Notes: generated by a model from the sequence alone, not told the origin. Numbered from the stretch's first letter, positions 34,085-45,897 are shown. The stretch: DNA of 64,000 bases from Chiua virens (GCA_019787685.1 JAHNUO010000009.1:434001-498000), one strand, 5' to 3'. Numbers and translations: made by a program.

Positions 34085-34440
34085 GACGCGTCAAGGATGA
34101 CGACGAGTGCGAAAATTGCTGCAGCGTGCTGAGCTGGACGCACCCGTCGTTGAACTGGATGGGGATGTCGTCGTCGTCGTTGATGACGGTCGTCAATGTG
34201 TCAATGGTCTAGCGAACTTTGCCGTGGTACGTGATCAAGGAGGGCCGTATTTGCTTGTGTTGGTCCAATTTTCGCTTGCCTTGTTCCGACTCGAGCACGC
34301 GTTTCAACTCCCATTCTCTTGTTACAATACAATTCGGTAAAAATACACTAAAAACCGTCTAGAACGTATTCGCTAGGTTTGTATGAGCAAGGTGTAATCT
34401 GTAAATATTGAAAGTATCCAGTTGCAATTTATGAGTGAGC

Positions 34441-35214
34441 CTATATATCCACCAGATCAAATAAAGAATATTTAATTAGCGATCTTGCGAGCAGAGGGGA
34501 TTCAGCTGCGTTCGTAGGTTGGCTGTCGCAGACAGCGGCACGCCAGCGCAAGGTTTGCAGTCCCGTAAGGAGAACCGGATCCATGGATGAGTGAATCCCT
34601 GTAAGCATATGGGGACGAGAAGACCTGATTCGCAGGTTGTAGCGGGCTCCGAGACTGAGCGAGGCGGGATACACGAATAGTGTCTTGGGGAGCGAACGAG
34701 GCCATCTCTGCACGGGAGGCGGAAGGGTACGGAAGTGGTGTTGGGGGAGGACATCGCGGAGGAGAGCGGTGGTTTGGGGAGTGTGCGGGAGTGCGTGTGT
34801 CAGAGGCGTCTATTTCAGCACAGTTGAGCTTTGGCGTCGGCTCCTCGATGGCCTGTTAATGTTCATGAGCGCTGTCGGGTAGTGGCTGAAACACACATAC
34901 CCAAGGATTCGTAACGAGGGGGACGGGGTAGTGAGACCAGGACAAGCCATCGAGATCGCTGAATTCGGTCTTGACTGACTCGAAGGAGAGAAACAGCGCG
35001 CGGTTGAGTGCCTGTACGAGGGTCGCGTGAGCTGGTAGATCCGATAAATGAAAGGCACCACCTCTGGCATGACGAGTGCTTCCTGTTCCCACTGGAGCTG
35101 CTCGAGCTCGAGTCGTCGTTGTTTTTCCATGCGTAATTTGGTTCTGTCTGTCGTGAGCGGGTGCATGATGGGAATGTCTGTATGATTCAGACCGTTCCTA
35201 CTACAATCGTTCAC
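34441..35214 (-). CDS. Possible small multi-exon gene, unrecognised
   Basis: Candidate exons on the minus strand read MEKQRRLELEQLQWEQEALV (before an intron near 35070), then HLSDLPAHATLVQALNRALF and SVKTEFSDLDGLSW, and further on VFSSPYAYRDSLIHGSG. These look like coding sequence in composition, but I could not chain the exons with confidence and know no family. It lies between the divergent PCNA gene and the WDDDF-protein gene. Confidence 0.25.
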
Positions 35215-35346
35215 AACCAGACCATGTCACTAAGGTAGTCACGTTACGCGTGACATCACAAGTGTGACGATACGCGACCAAACTCCGCTTCAAAAAAGTC
35301 AACGCGTCTCGCCAAACGCGTTTGTCCTTTCACTAACTCGCCAACC

Positions 35347-36703
35347 ATGCTTGAAGCAAAGCTAGAAGAAGCCGCGCTTTTGAAGCGTTTGTTGGAATGT
35401 GCGGGTCATTTACTACCCTTTCTAGTTGTCACACTGACCTTCTTTGTTCAGCCGTCAAGGAGCTCGTGACCGATGCCAATTTCGTGTGCGATGAGGAGGG
35501 AATCGTACGTGTCCTCTGTCAAAGCGTGCAGTCTTGCCTCTGAGCATCCTAATCAAGAAACTCCAAGCAATGGACAACTCTCATGTCGCCCTCGTCGCGG
35601 TCCATCTTGAAGTAGATGGCTTCAAAAAGTTCCGCTGCGATAGACCCATGCCGCTAGGTGTCAACCTCAACTCCCTCTCAAAGGTCTTGAAATGCGCGAA
35701 GGACGACGACATCTGCACAATCAAGGCCTCTGATGATGCCGATGTATTGAACCTCATGTACGAAGCAAAGAGTAGTATCCTTTTTCCTTCTTTTCCAACT
35801 CACTCTCACCCGTCTCGCTTGGTTTCACAGATTCAGGACAGAATCGCAGAATATGACATGAAACTAATGGACATTGATTCTGAAAACCTTGGCATTCCTG
35901 ACACAGACTACGATGCTCGCGTGACAATGACCTCCAGCGAGTTCGCTCGCATAGTCAAGGACCTTTCTCAGCTTGGTGAATCTGTCCGTGTCGAGGTTTC
36001 TAAGGAGGGCGTACGATTCGTGAGCGAGGGTGAGGCAGCTAATGGAAGTATATTGTTGAAGCAAACCGAAGCTGCGAGAGAAAAGTACGAAAATTATGGT
36101 AAAGAGGGCGAAGTCAAGGAGGAGGGAGATGACGAGGACGAGGACGAATGAAGAGGAGAAACCAAAGAAAAAGAAAACAAAGAAGGAAAAGGTCAAAAAG
36201 GAGGAGAAAGAAGATGGTGACGTTGAGATGAATGGCGACGGTGACGACGATGGCGAGTTCAAAGCCAAATCAGATGACGAGGGTGAAGAGGAGCAGGACG
36301 AAGATGAAGATGGAAAGCCGAAGAGCAAGAAACGTAAAAAGGCCGCGTCAAAGGTGTGTCGTTCTAGTCCATGCTATCGTCGTTTTTGATTCAGTTTTTG
36401 TAGAACGGTCAGCCCTCGAAAAAAGCTAAAAAGTCCGATGAAATCCCTTCAGACGGCGGCGTCTATATCGAGATGAACCAACATGTCTCGCTGACATTCA
36501 GTCTAAAGTACCTCGTCAACTTTTCCAAGAGCTCATCGCTGTCAAACACGGTGCAGCTAATGATGAGTAATGAGGTTCCCCTCCTGGTGAGTAGACTTCA
36601 GTCAATCTCGAGCAGAGCTTTCTTATGCGCCATTCAGGTATCGTACAAGTTTGGACAAGGCGTCATAAAATACTACCTCGCACCAAAGATCGGGGAGGAG
36701 TGA
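35347..36703 (+). CDS. POL30: PCNA, DNA polymerase sliding clamp, with a long charged insert
   Basis: The product begins MLEAKLEEAALLKRLLE, then VKELVTDANFVCDEEGI across the first intron (35399-35451) and LQAMDNSHVALVAVHLE after the second (35505-35557). Typical PCNA blocks follow: FKKFRCDRPMPLGVNL, DRIAEYDMKLMDID, VTMTSSEFARIVKDL, VYIEMNQHVSLTFSLKYLVN and YYLAPKIGEE at the end. PCNA is a ring-shaped trimer that holds polymerases on DNA. Between ILLKQTE and the VYIEM strand lies a Lys/Glu/Asp-rich insert of roughly 90 residues (36100-36460) that yeast PCNA lacks. Inside it the frame changes: either a 55-nt intron at 36103-36157 (GTAAAG to GAATGAAG) is removed, or there is a one-base shift near 36148. 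The last intron is 36586-36639. Confidence 0.88.
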
Positions 36704-36942
36704 ACTACTTTTGTTTGTGGACCCACTGTTCGACGTTCAGATATCATGTCTCGCTATATAAATCGACTCCATGTATATCATCTTGCATCTACTAGCAATT
36801 CATTCGCTAGTCCACCAGATATCCAGAAAACGACGAGTATATACAGCTGAAACACATGTGAAATATACAACAGGCATATCACAGGGCTGCGGATGGCAAA
36901 GACAGCATCTCCAGCGCGGAAGAAAAAAAGCACTAGTACGGA

Positions 36943-38314
36943 TCAATCCAAGTCCAGGTCGTCCACGTCGACATCCAACTCCGTGTCCTCCTCACTTTCG
37001 AGCACGTCCTTATCCTCATCCTCCTGGGCCTGAATCATCTCCCCCGTCGACCCCGCTTGTTCCACCACCTCACCATCCTTCAGGCCAAACCATACCGGGA
37101 TCAACCCCCAAACCTCCTCCCGTGCGCGCCCCACCTCGCCCCGCCACTCCCTTCGACACACCCCACACATCTTCAGCCCACACGTCCGGACCCCATCCGA
37201 AAAATCCCTGCGCTCAAGCATCTCCGCCGCCTGCAACAGCGTGAACAGCGGGTCCGCGTCCCGCCCACACGCGATCCCACCGACGCTCCGCAGGACGTTG
37301 AGGTGGATGAAGTAGAACGATTCGTCGCAGTGCCCCGACGGAGGGGTGTCGGCGTGCCCCGGGGGAGAGGCGCGGGTGCGGGTGGCGTAGAGACACGCCC
37401 CCGAAGGACGGTGCTCGAGTGCACGCGCGAGGAACGTCGAGATGTACAACTGCGCGAGCTCGCGGCCTTTGAGCGTCCGCATGAGACAGTCGTGCGAGAG
37501 ATGGATCAGCGGGCCGGATGGTGTCGTGGTGGGACGCAGTGCACACGGGTCTGGGGAGGGGAACGCGGGCGGGAGGGCCCGTGCGCCGGTTAGGATCCGG
37601 CTTGGGCCGTAGCGCGAGAGGTCGTAGAATGCGCTTGAGAGGACTTCGGGGATGCCGAGCTCGAGAGCGAGGTTGATGGCAAGGACGGGGTGGGCGTAGG
37701 CGTCGCGGGGGGTGTAGCGCCCGCTGGCGTCTGTCACAGTGGCTTCGCGTCTGTCCCACTCGGCGAGCGTGGTGGGCCAGTCGTGGACGAGGCGCGCGAG
37801 GCATTGGATGCGCAGATGCTCGATAAAGTATTTCGTCGAGAGACGGAGGACGCTGGAGAGTGATGAGAAGTCAGCGGGCGTGAGGGTTGGGGAAGTAACT
37901 GAAGAGGGTGCGTGTCAGGAGACACAAACCGTCAAGTGCAGGGGAGAGGACGTACAAGCCGTCGTAGAGGGCGACCAACAGATGGTACACGTCCGATGGA
38001 CAGTCATAAATGTCCACTGTCGCACAACCATCTACCAGTCTGTTGCCTTCCTCGTTCGTGGTCTCCTCCCTGCACAGAGTGACCTTTTTAGAAGGCCCAG
38101 TTCCTGCTCGGCCGACAAGAAACATATCCTTGAACACCTCGGAATGTCGTGCAAGTTGACCTCGGTGCACCTTGAATGCCGCAGACCCGGCGACAAGAAC
38201 GATGTTCCCGTCGGGAAACCAGAGGTCGGAAAGGACGAGAGCCTTGGGGACGTTCAGGGAGGGAGAGAAGCTTCCCCCTGCACTGCATGTGAGCGGGTCT
38301 GGAAGCGTTCGCAT
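36943..38314 (-). CDS. BTB/POZ domain protein
   Basis: The first exon (from 38314, MRTLPDPLTCSAGG) carries the BTB core: LWFPDGNIVLVAGSAAFKVH, then RGQLARHSEVFKDMFLV and IYDCPSDVYHLLVALYDGLY. BTB domains mediate dimerisation or Cullin-3 binding. A short gap near 37899-37929 (GTTTGT to CTTCAG) keeps the frame into TSPTLTPADFSSL and LRLSTKYFIEHLRIQCLARL, a helical BACK-like part. A basic, GC-rich middle and an acidic tail (SEEDTELDVDVDDLDLD) follow. The C-terminal half has much higher GC than its neighbours. The 3'-to-5' segment from 38061 outward was included in the tandem duplication, which left a truncated copy at 44426-44679. Agaricomycetes have many BTB paralogues of this kind, and no specific function is assigned. 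Confidence 0.7.
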
Positions 38315-39515
38315 TACTCGAGAGAGGGGAGAACGAACGTAGAAGTTGAGACGGCATGGATAGAAGAAAGAGGCTGACCACTTTAGTGTCAGCCCGCCAG
38401 GATGACATTGTGATCTAGCCTAACAGACCAGATCGAAATCCAGCGTTGGACGTCCTTCCTTAGGACTTTCCAATCAACGTCTCTATTCGCATGTCATGTG
38501 GGACATACCAATCATCATATGCCCACGCTAAATAGTTGGAAATGTTTCATGCAGGGTATATGTATCTACGACAAAGTACACCATCAGCTTGCGTCATCGG
38601 ACGTCCACGACAATGCATAGGAACCGCACCGTCAGCCTCCTGACCATCTCACGGTCCTTTATTCTGGCGATCCTTGTCCATGCGGATTTTCTCCACGTAC
38701 ACAAACGTGAGCACGATAAGGTCAAGCATCAACTTCGAGACGCGGTTTTTGCTTGCGACCGATGATTCCCAGGGAACCTCTATAGTATCGCGCGACCTCG
38801 GTGCGCGTCTCGTCGTCTCGTGACAGCTGGCATCATGCTATCGGTATCAGAATGAGATCCGAGGTGGTGTACGCACCACGACTGCATTTATCAGCATATT
38901 CCACCGATACGCACGTCCATCCGGGCCCATAAACGTGCGTTTCCTGGAGAGGATGAGTCTAAGCACTGTGACACATACACGCGCGCACCATCTAAGTAGC
39001 CCACGCGAAGGAAGGAACTCGTTGGACTGCATCGTCTCTCCATGGAGACGAAACGTCGACGAGCCTATAAAATGCCACTCGATCTCCCCGATCGTGTCGA
39101 ATTGGTCGTGCATGTCCATCGGGTCATCGTTGGGTTTGATCTTGTGGAGCGTCGTCTTGTACAGGACTTGACCGCTTTCATGAGAAAAGCTGGCGTTGCG
39201 CGAGAGAATGAGCTGCATGGACTCGGAGGGATTTCAAGGTGGTAGTTGGGGTTTCTAGTAGACTCTCGGACTCCGCAGCCGCTTGAATGGCACACCATTC
39301 ATGTGTTGGGACATCATGCATCATGTATCATGATCTGTGTGATGGCAAGCATAGCAACTGGAAACGCCTACTGAAAGCAGACACCAATAAAAAGGTTCAT
39401 CAAGGAAGGTAATAAGGTGGCCCGATGGGTTCCGATAGGACGTAATGGGATAAAGGGTTCTTGCGAGTAAACAAACAACGTATCTCTCTTGTCGTCGCAG
39501 TTCTTCCAGTCCGAC
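38315..39515. other. Duplicated intergenic region between BTB and WD40/coiled-coil genes
   Basis: No gene recognised. Most of it aligns with 44680-45897. It includes about 270 bp (roughly 38990-39280) not present in unit 2. The last 110 bp before the WD40 gene are almost identical in both units and hold a CTTGTCGTCGCAG motif that could be a splice acceptor of a 5' UTR intron. Confidence 0.5.
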
Positions 39516-42153
39516 ATGTTGCGCAGGCTACGCCCGAGACGATTGCCAGCGGCAAAGAATGGTGAGAACGCTGCAAATGCTGAACCGCCCTACTGATGAG
39601 AATGATAAAGATGGCTCCACGTCCCATGGGGCTGAGCAGGTGGAAGGAAAATCAATCCCAGATCAAGGCAGGGGAACTGAAGGTACAACATCCAAGCAAG
39701 CCCAGACGTCGAGAGAAGATGGTCCTGCGGCTACCAATCAGCGAATTGTACGGGAAACGACTCGGATTGAAAACGACGAGGAACATGATATATATTCAGT
39801 CGTGTTCCTCGGAGATGGCAAACATGCGGTGAGTGGTGGAAAGGGTGGAAGGATTCGACAATGGCGAGTAGAGGACGGCCAAGAGGACGGGACACCAATG
39901 AATGCGGGAAATGTGGTTTTCGACATCGCTGTCTCACGGGATGGAAAGTGGATCGTTAGTGGAGCGGCTTTGGGGCACGTGCCAGCAAAAGTGTGGAGTG
40001 TGGAAAGCCATGAGAAGGTAGGCGAGATGGAAGGACACACAGACCACGTGCAAGTTGTGGATATCTCGCCCGATGGGAGCAAAATTGCGACCGGATCGAA
40101 CGACAAGACCGCGTGCATCTGGAGCTGTTCGACGGGCGAGCGACTCTTGACGCTGCAACACGAGGGCGCTCTAGCTGCGGTAAAATTCTCACCGGACGGA
40201 GGCCTTCTCGCCACTGCCCCGTGGGACCGACTCGATGTTCGCGTCTACAACAGCGAGGATGGCCGTCTCCTCGTCAAATTTCCCATCGGTGTTGGCTCAT
40301 CTTCAAACCAATCCCTTGCTTGGGATCACGATAGCAAACATCTCTATACCATCTCTACAGACTGCAACATCCGCTACCTCGAGGTATCCACTGGAAAAAC
40401 ATTATCTCGATGGTCCCTCCGACCCGGCGACATGGGAAGAGACGGGCGCATTGCCCTGCCGAGCAATCGCAGATTTATCGCAGCCACCGTCGATTCCTCA
40501 ATCTCATTCTGGGATAGTGTGACACACTTGAAAATTGGGTCTGACATCGACTACGTTGGTGACAAGATCTGGTCAATAGCGATTTCGGAAAACTACGATA
40601 TTGCAGTTTCTCATGGCAAGGGAGTCACTATATGGAATCTCCGCGACGTCCTTCCGTCAAACTATTTTGACGATGTAAGTGTACTCGCATCGTTAAGCTC
40701 AATATGCACCTCATTATCGACTGCAACAGAGTGCCCAGCACAGCGAGGGTCCCAGAGAAGTCGGAACCACTGTGCCACCCACGTGGGTCGAACCATCAGG
40801 TGTGTCCATATGTAACCGTGTCTCCACCGGCTTTCTGACACTCAAATCCATCAGACGAAAATATAGCTGATCCGGACAAATCCGTTGAAGATCTCCAGAT
40901 CGAACTCGCAAAACTTCGGAGTCAGAATGAGGCGCTGTCGCATGAGCTTGTCTCTGTGCGAGAGGATCTCCAAGCCTCAAAGATATCCAATGAAGAGAAG
41001 GATCGCACGATTGATGGACTTGCTGCTCGAGTGGACCAGTGGAGGCGTTCGGATGCTGCCAAAGCAGAGGAGCTTGCCGCTGCGCGCAAGGAACTCGAGG
41101 AGCGCCGTCGCGATTCTCAGGAACTTATCTTGGTTCGCGAGGAACTTCAGTTCTCCCAATCGCAAACCATCGAAGTTCGACAATGGTATGACGAGCAGTT
41201 CAGACAGCTCAAGTCCATCGTCGAAGAGAGTCAACGCATACCGTTCTCCGTGCAAAATTTCATCACCAAAGCAGATGCACGTGCGGAAAACGCAATCATC
41301 GAGTCGCTGCAGCGGCTCAATGAAACCGTTCAACGAAGTTCAACATTCATCGCGGGGTGTGTCGTCCATGATTTCCAGCCACGCGGCACAAACACGACCG
41401 AGGAGCAAATTTCTTCTGTACGAAAAATCACAGAATCCATTGGACAACCTTTGATGAACCGCCTACGGAGCGACTCTCGCGCTGAAGTAGCAACATATCT
41501 TCCAATGGCCTTCCGTGCATACCTCACCTACCACTTATTCGGGATCATTTCCTCGTGGTCCATCGAGAACGGGCAGAACCAGCTTATCCGTGAAATATAC
41601 AAACTTGTGCGGGAGTTAGGTGAGAAATCACCTCTGACACCACAAGCCATCCTGCTCACCGTGTATAACAGAGTCCCAAACAATATCTGGGCGCTGGCGA
41701 TCTGTCACCTATGCCTCGATCCCACATACCTGTACCAGCGACCCAGACATGCTTCTCGTGTCCACGATAAGTGGACTTTCTGACGTGGTCGTCGCCGCCG
41801 GTTGCGCCAGCTCCGCTTCAGATGCACATGCAACGATCTCGTCCAAATTCCTGGGCCAATTAACTTTCATCCTCGCGGCTGCAGGGCAGCTCACCAAGAC
41901 AATTATGGATGCCCTCTCTGGCGACTACAAAGTCACGGTCGTTTCTCCAGCAGAATCATTTATCGGGTCTACGATGGAAGTTGAGATGGGCGATACCGGG
42001 AAAAGTCAGACGAAGCCAATGGGCCGCAGAGTGCTGTGTACCACTCAATTGGGCTTGTCAAAGGAGGTGGTGACACAGTCGAAAGTCGGGTCGAACAAGA
42101 AGAATACGGTGACTGTCACGACGGTGGTGAAGGCAAAAGTTCTTCCAGGATAA
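39516..42153 (+). CDS. WD40/coiled-coil protein, copy 2 (intact, 808 aa)
   Basis: Five exons join in frame: 39516-39561, 39611-40674, 40730-40799, 40855-41619 and 41672-42153 (2427 nt, 809 codons). The first exon encodes only 15 residues (MLRRLRPRRLPAAKN). The intron at 41620-41671 (GTGAGA to AACAG) restores a frame through SGRWRSVTYASIPHT into MLLVSTISGLSD. Residues about 75-370 form a WD40 propeller with blades such as DIYSVVFLGDGKHAVSGGK, RIRQW, VDISPDGSKIATGSNDKTA, CIW and SISFWD. About 395-510 is a coiled coil (LRSQNEALSHELVSVRED and following), then a helical region, then an uncharacterised C-terminal domain (about 650-808). No NTPase, kinase or HET domain and no signal peptide are present. 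WD40 plus coiled coil suggests a scaffold or recognition protein; the actual role is unknown. Confidence 0.8.
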
Positions 42154-43537
42154 GTCAGTTTGGGTGTAGTAGTTGCGGCCGTGTCGTTGTCTCCAAAGTC
42201 TGTGTGCAGGCCGCACATGGTATCACTTTCTGAACGATTTATAGCTTCCGACACATCATCTTCGCAATGCTCAGTCCCGTACTTCTATAGGTGAACATTA
42301 TGAAAACTGTATGTTCGGTCCTAGATTCGACTGCGTACTATTTATTCGCGGAAATGTGTGGATCGTCCCAACGATGTATACGTAGCCTATCAATAGCGAA
42401 TCTTTATCTGTTGCTATCGTTCCATTGTTGAATCGTCGTCTCCGAATTATGTAGGCTTCTAAGGTCCCACGTGTCGCTGCGGTCGGTACACTCACTTCTC
42501 GATGTGAGTGGCTCTTGAAATTGTTTACCAGCCATCCGTTGATGCCGCCCTTGCATCTACATCGTCGTCCACGGCGAATCGCATGTTTCTCGTTATCGTG
42601 TCCTGCAACTCCACGGATAAGCTTGTTGCGCTCAGGGACGCTGAAGACGTTTCCATCTCGTAGACGTCACGGTCATCGATAAGGATCGACGAACTACTCT
42701 ACATGCTGATCCGAATCTTCCCGCTTGCCAAGGCAATTCGTATCGTCTCGGGGATCGTCGTCAACTGCACCATATGGGAACGCAATCCGTAACCATCCTT
42801 AGCATTCGTAAGGAGACGGGAGGAAAAGGAAGTGACAACGAGAATGAAGTCAACGGATCACGGTGGTACTGTTGGTCTTCGTTTTTCCCAACCTCAAAGG
42901 CTCAAACTATTCGAGCGACGTACCTCAACGGCGGCATCCGTAAATGTCACGGTGCACTAGACGTCAGACAGCGAGGGACACAACAATGCCAGCATCGTGT
43001 CAGTGTGTCAGTGAGCGTGCACAAGTTCATAAGTCATAAGTGCAGTTGTCTGTGTCGGAACACCGACTCAGGAATCTCCCGGTCCTGCGAAGTCATTGAC
43101 AGCAAAATTGAAGCACGTCCTGGCTTGGCAGGGACCCTGTGAGATGGGCCATTTATTGTACAACTGCCGGGTAGGCTGATCAGTGACTCGATGGGTCGTT
43201 TGTTCCTTTGGGTCTCGCCAGAGGAACGGAGGCAAGGTGCACCTAGGTGTTACATTGAACCACTCGCACGACTCATCAGGCCCTAAGTTAACAGAGGCTC
43301 TTTACTGACCTGGTCGGTCTACGGACATGTCAGCACGGTTTCATCTGGACGCCGATCGCCCCGGTTGGGGTAAGTAAGACGGTCAACCCGAACCACACAC
43401 ATGGGGTTGGATAACCTGTCCGGCACCTCTCGATAACCTGTCTTTGTCACAAGAATGGATTCCGATGTGTTCCAAGTACTATACAGTTGGTGTAATGAAG
43501 AAGAGCAGACTTTTGGAATGAACGATCACCATTTACC
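42154..43537. other. Duplicated intergenic DNA downstream of WD40/coiled-coil copy 2
   Basis: Most of it aligns with 48527-50286, and parts align with 1554-1882 and 5880-6235 in inverted form. A 155-bp stretch near 42645-42795 is private to this copy. No gene recognised. Confidence 0.5.
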
Positions 43538-44399
43538 AAAATATTCGACGACATTACGGGTAGCCCCCTTTCCTCGTTCCACTTTGTTGGAAGACGGCAA
43601 GCGCGGGAAAGTGTGACTTAAGTCAGACGAGATAAGATGGGGCAATTAGAACTCGAGCCTTATCATTCTTCGAGATGTAGCTAGTCTTACATACTGTTCT
43701 ATTGTATTGGCTAGTGTAGCCCCTCTGATTAGTGAGATGATTAGTGATGATTTATATTGTCTGACTACTCGGTCAAGTGTGGCTTGTACACTTGTCTCAG
43801 ATTGATTTCAACACACTTCAAACGACTCTTGACGTGCCTCGATCATCTGGTTCGAGAAGGAGCTGGGGGGAAGGATGTTCAATGAACTCGAGTCGGTATT
43901 CGAGAGACAAAGGACAACGAACCTTGTTTTGCTACATTCCGACGAACCACCAACGAACTCCTTCGCTTGTACGGCCACCAATTTATCCAGAATGCCCAAC
44001 ACTCCAGGGTCTTCTAATAGTGCCTCATCGACCATGTCTGCGAACCTGCCTTCAACGTATGGATACCAGTGGAGCTGGTCCGCAAGGTCCGTCAGCGTCC
44101 ATGCCTCGAGATCTCCCTCAGGCTGGAATGCCTCAGCGAAAATTCCGAGCGCGTCGTCGTGCTCGGACGACAATGACTTGAATGTACTCCATTTCGTCCC
44201 GCCAAGGCGGCCATTGTCACTTCTGTGCAAAGTACTGTCCTCATCGACGGGAAAAGTACGTATATTGAGGGAGAGGGTAGTCTATCGCAAGCCGCATGTA
44301 CTTGACGTGTTTCCTCGTGCCGTGATCGCCGTTTTGGAGGAGCGCATGGAGAATGCTGACCAATGACACCACGCACCACGCCAGATTCTGCACCGGCAG
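43538..44399 (-). pseudogene. 3' fragment of the glycosyltransferase-like gene (copy 2)
   Basis: The minus-strand translation repeats the C-terminal third of the 50287-52281 product (AWTLTDLADQLHWYPYVEG, ADMVDEALLEDPGVLGILDK, SSECSKT). It is cut at the tandem junction (44399) and interrupted near its end by a solo LTR (43585-43813), which removes the original stop context. It cannot make an enzyme. Confidence 0.85.
43585..43813. mobile_element. Solo LTR (229 bp) with 5-bp target duplication
   Basis: The insert begins TGTTGGAAG and ends TTTCAACA, giving the TGTTG...CAACA inverted ends of an LTR. CACTT is repeated on both sides (43580-43584 and 43814-43818). Unit 2 has the empty site at about 50341 (GTTCCACTTCAAATG). 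Short LTR and 5-bp duplication fit a Copia-type element, but no internal part is present to prove it. Confidence 0.85.
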
Positions 44400-44425
44400 G
44401 CATCGCGGAGGGTGTAGCGCCCGCT
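44400..44425. other. Filler sequence at the tandem-duplication junction
   Basis: About 26 bp (GCATCGCGGAGGGTGTAGCG and a few bases more) match 37706-37731 of the BTB gene, not the sequence adjoining either breakpoint. It is a short templated insertion between the glycosyltransferase breakpoint and the BTB breakpoint. Confidence 0.75.
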
Positions 44426-44679
44426 GTCTCCTCCCTGCTCAGAGTGACCTTTTTAGAGGGCTCAGTTCCTGCTCGGCCGACAAGAAACATATCCTTGAAC
44501 ACCTCGGAATGTCATGCAAGTTGACCTCGGTGCACCTTGAATGCCGCAGACCCACCGACAAGAACGATGTTCCCGTCGGGAAACCAGAGGTCGGAACGGA
44601 CGAGAGCCTTGGGGACATTCAGGGAGGGAGAGAAGCTTTCCCCTGCACTGCATGTGAGCGGGCCTGGAAGCGTTCGCAT
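44426..44679 (-). pseudogene. Truncated BTB/POZ first-exon copy
   Basis: The frame from 44679 repeats the BTB exon (LWFPDGNIVLVGGSAAFKVH, SEVFKDMFLVGRAG, KKVTLSREET), then crosses the junction at 44425 and runs on in a new frame into the glycosyltransferase fragment until 44092. The BTB fold is therefore cut after its first half. A chimeric protein of about 195 residues could be read from 44679, but nothing suggests it is used. Confidence 0.75.
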
Positions 44680-44703
44680 TACTCGAGAGAGGGGAGAACG
44701 AAC

Positions 44704-45163
44704 GTAGAAGTTGAGACGGCATGGATAGAAGAGAGAGGCTGACCACGAGCGACAACTTTGGTGTCAGCCCACTGGGATGACATTGTGATCTAGCCTAGCA
44801 GACCAGATCGAAATCCAGCGTTGGACGTGCTTCCAATGTCTCTATTCGCATGTCATGTGGGACATACCAATCGTCCTATGCCCACATTAAATGTTTGAAA
44901 TGTTTCATGCAGGGTATATGTATCCACGACAAAAATACACCATCAGCTTGCGTCGTCGGACGTCCACAGCAATGCATAGGAACTGCAGATACCCTCAGCT
45001 TCCCAGTGACCATCTCACGGTCCTTTATTCTGGCGATCCTTATCCATGCAGATTTTCTCCACGTACACAGACGTGAGTACGATAAGGTCAAGCATATGCT
45101 CCATGCCGGGTCAGCTTCGAGACGCGGTTTTTGCTTGCGACCAATTATTCCCAGGGAACATCT
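44704..45163. other. Duplicated intergenic region, unit 2
   Basis: Aligns with about 38340-38783. Short frames only; no gene seen. Confidence 0.5.
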
Positions 45164-45473
45164 TGTCACTGGCAGAATACGATCCGTAGCAAACAGCTAG
45201 CCCTCGTCTCCCCCCAAGATGACGACCGAACAATGTCACGTGAATTGCACGTGAGAGCTAAACTTCATGCGTTCCGTAACAAACGGTGTGCGTCGATGTG
45301 TACAGCCACCGTGTTACATAATCACGTAGTACTTTAGAACTTTCGTACGTAGTATGTAGCCCTACCTTAGTGACTACACTACTAGGGTATTATACAGGTC
45401 AGTACTTACACATTCTACCTGAGTGACTACATTACTAGGGTACTCTACAGATTACCCCTTCTATATTTCTACA
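45164..45473. mobile_element. Solo LTR-like insertion (310 bp) with 5-bp target duplication
   Basis: Begins TGTCACTGGCAG and ends ATTTCTACA, with CATCT on both sides (45159-45163 and 45474-45478). Unit 1 has the empty site at about 38779 (GGGAACCTCTATAG). Inside are two imperfect 38-bp direct repeats around ACTACACTACTAGGGTA (45360-45398 and 45415-45450). No coding capacity. Confidence 0.75.
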
Positions 45474-45897
45474 CATCTGTAGTATCACGCGACCTCGGTG
45501 CGCGTCTCGTCGTCTCGTGACAGCTGGCATCATGCTATCGGTATCAGAACGAGGTCCGAGGTGGTGTACGCACCACGACTGCATTTATCACCATCTTCCA
45601 CCAATACGCACGTCTATCCGGGCCCGTTTCCCGGAGAGGATGAGTCCGAGAATCATGACACATACAGCCGGTTGAATGGCACACCATTCATGTATTGGGA
45701 CATCATGCATCATGATCTGTGTGATGGCAAGCATAGCAACTGGGAACGCCTACTGAAAGCAGACACCAATAAAAAGGTTCACCAAGGAAGGTAATAAGGT
45801 GGCCCGATGGGTTCCGATAGGACATAATGGGATAAAGGGTTCTTGCAAGTAAACAAACAACGTATCTCTCTTGTCGTCGCAGTTCTTCCAGTCCGAC

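Larger units (their letters stand above)
38061..44399 (+). repeat. Tandem duplication unit 1 (about 6.34 kb)
   Basis: Starting within the BTB gene at GTCTCCTCCCTGC (38061), the sequence matches 44426 onwards through the BTB 5' exon, a shared intergenic region, the whole WD40/coiled-coil gene and its 3' flank, up to CACCGGCA inside the glycosyltransferase-like gene (44399, matching about 50939). Differences between the units are point changes plus discrete insertions or deletions. Confidence 0.88.

Noticed and set aside
34107..34340. Plus-strand frame with DGDVVVVVDDG
   Set aside because: Trinucleotide GTC/GAC repeat antisense to the 5' end of the minus-strand gene. No start or splice context.
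37057..37593. 178-codon plus-strand frame
   Set aside because: Shadow of the GC-rich BTB gene exon. Pro/Arg/Gly composition without a domain.
38847..39218. 123-codon minus-strand frame
   Set aside because: Lies in duplicated intergenic DNA. The frame is not kept in unit 2, where much of it is missing.
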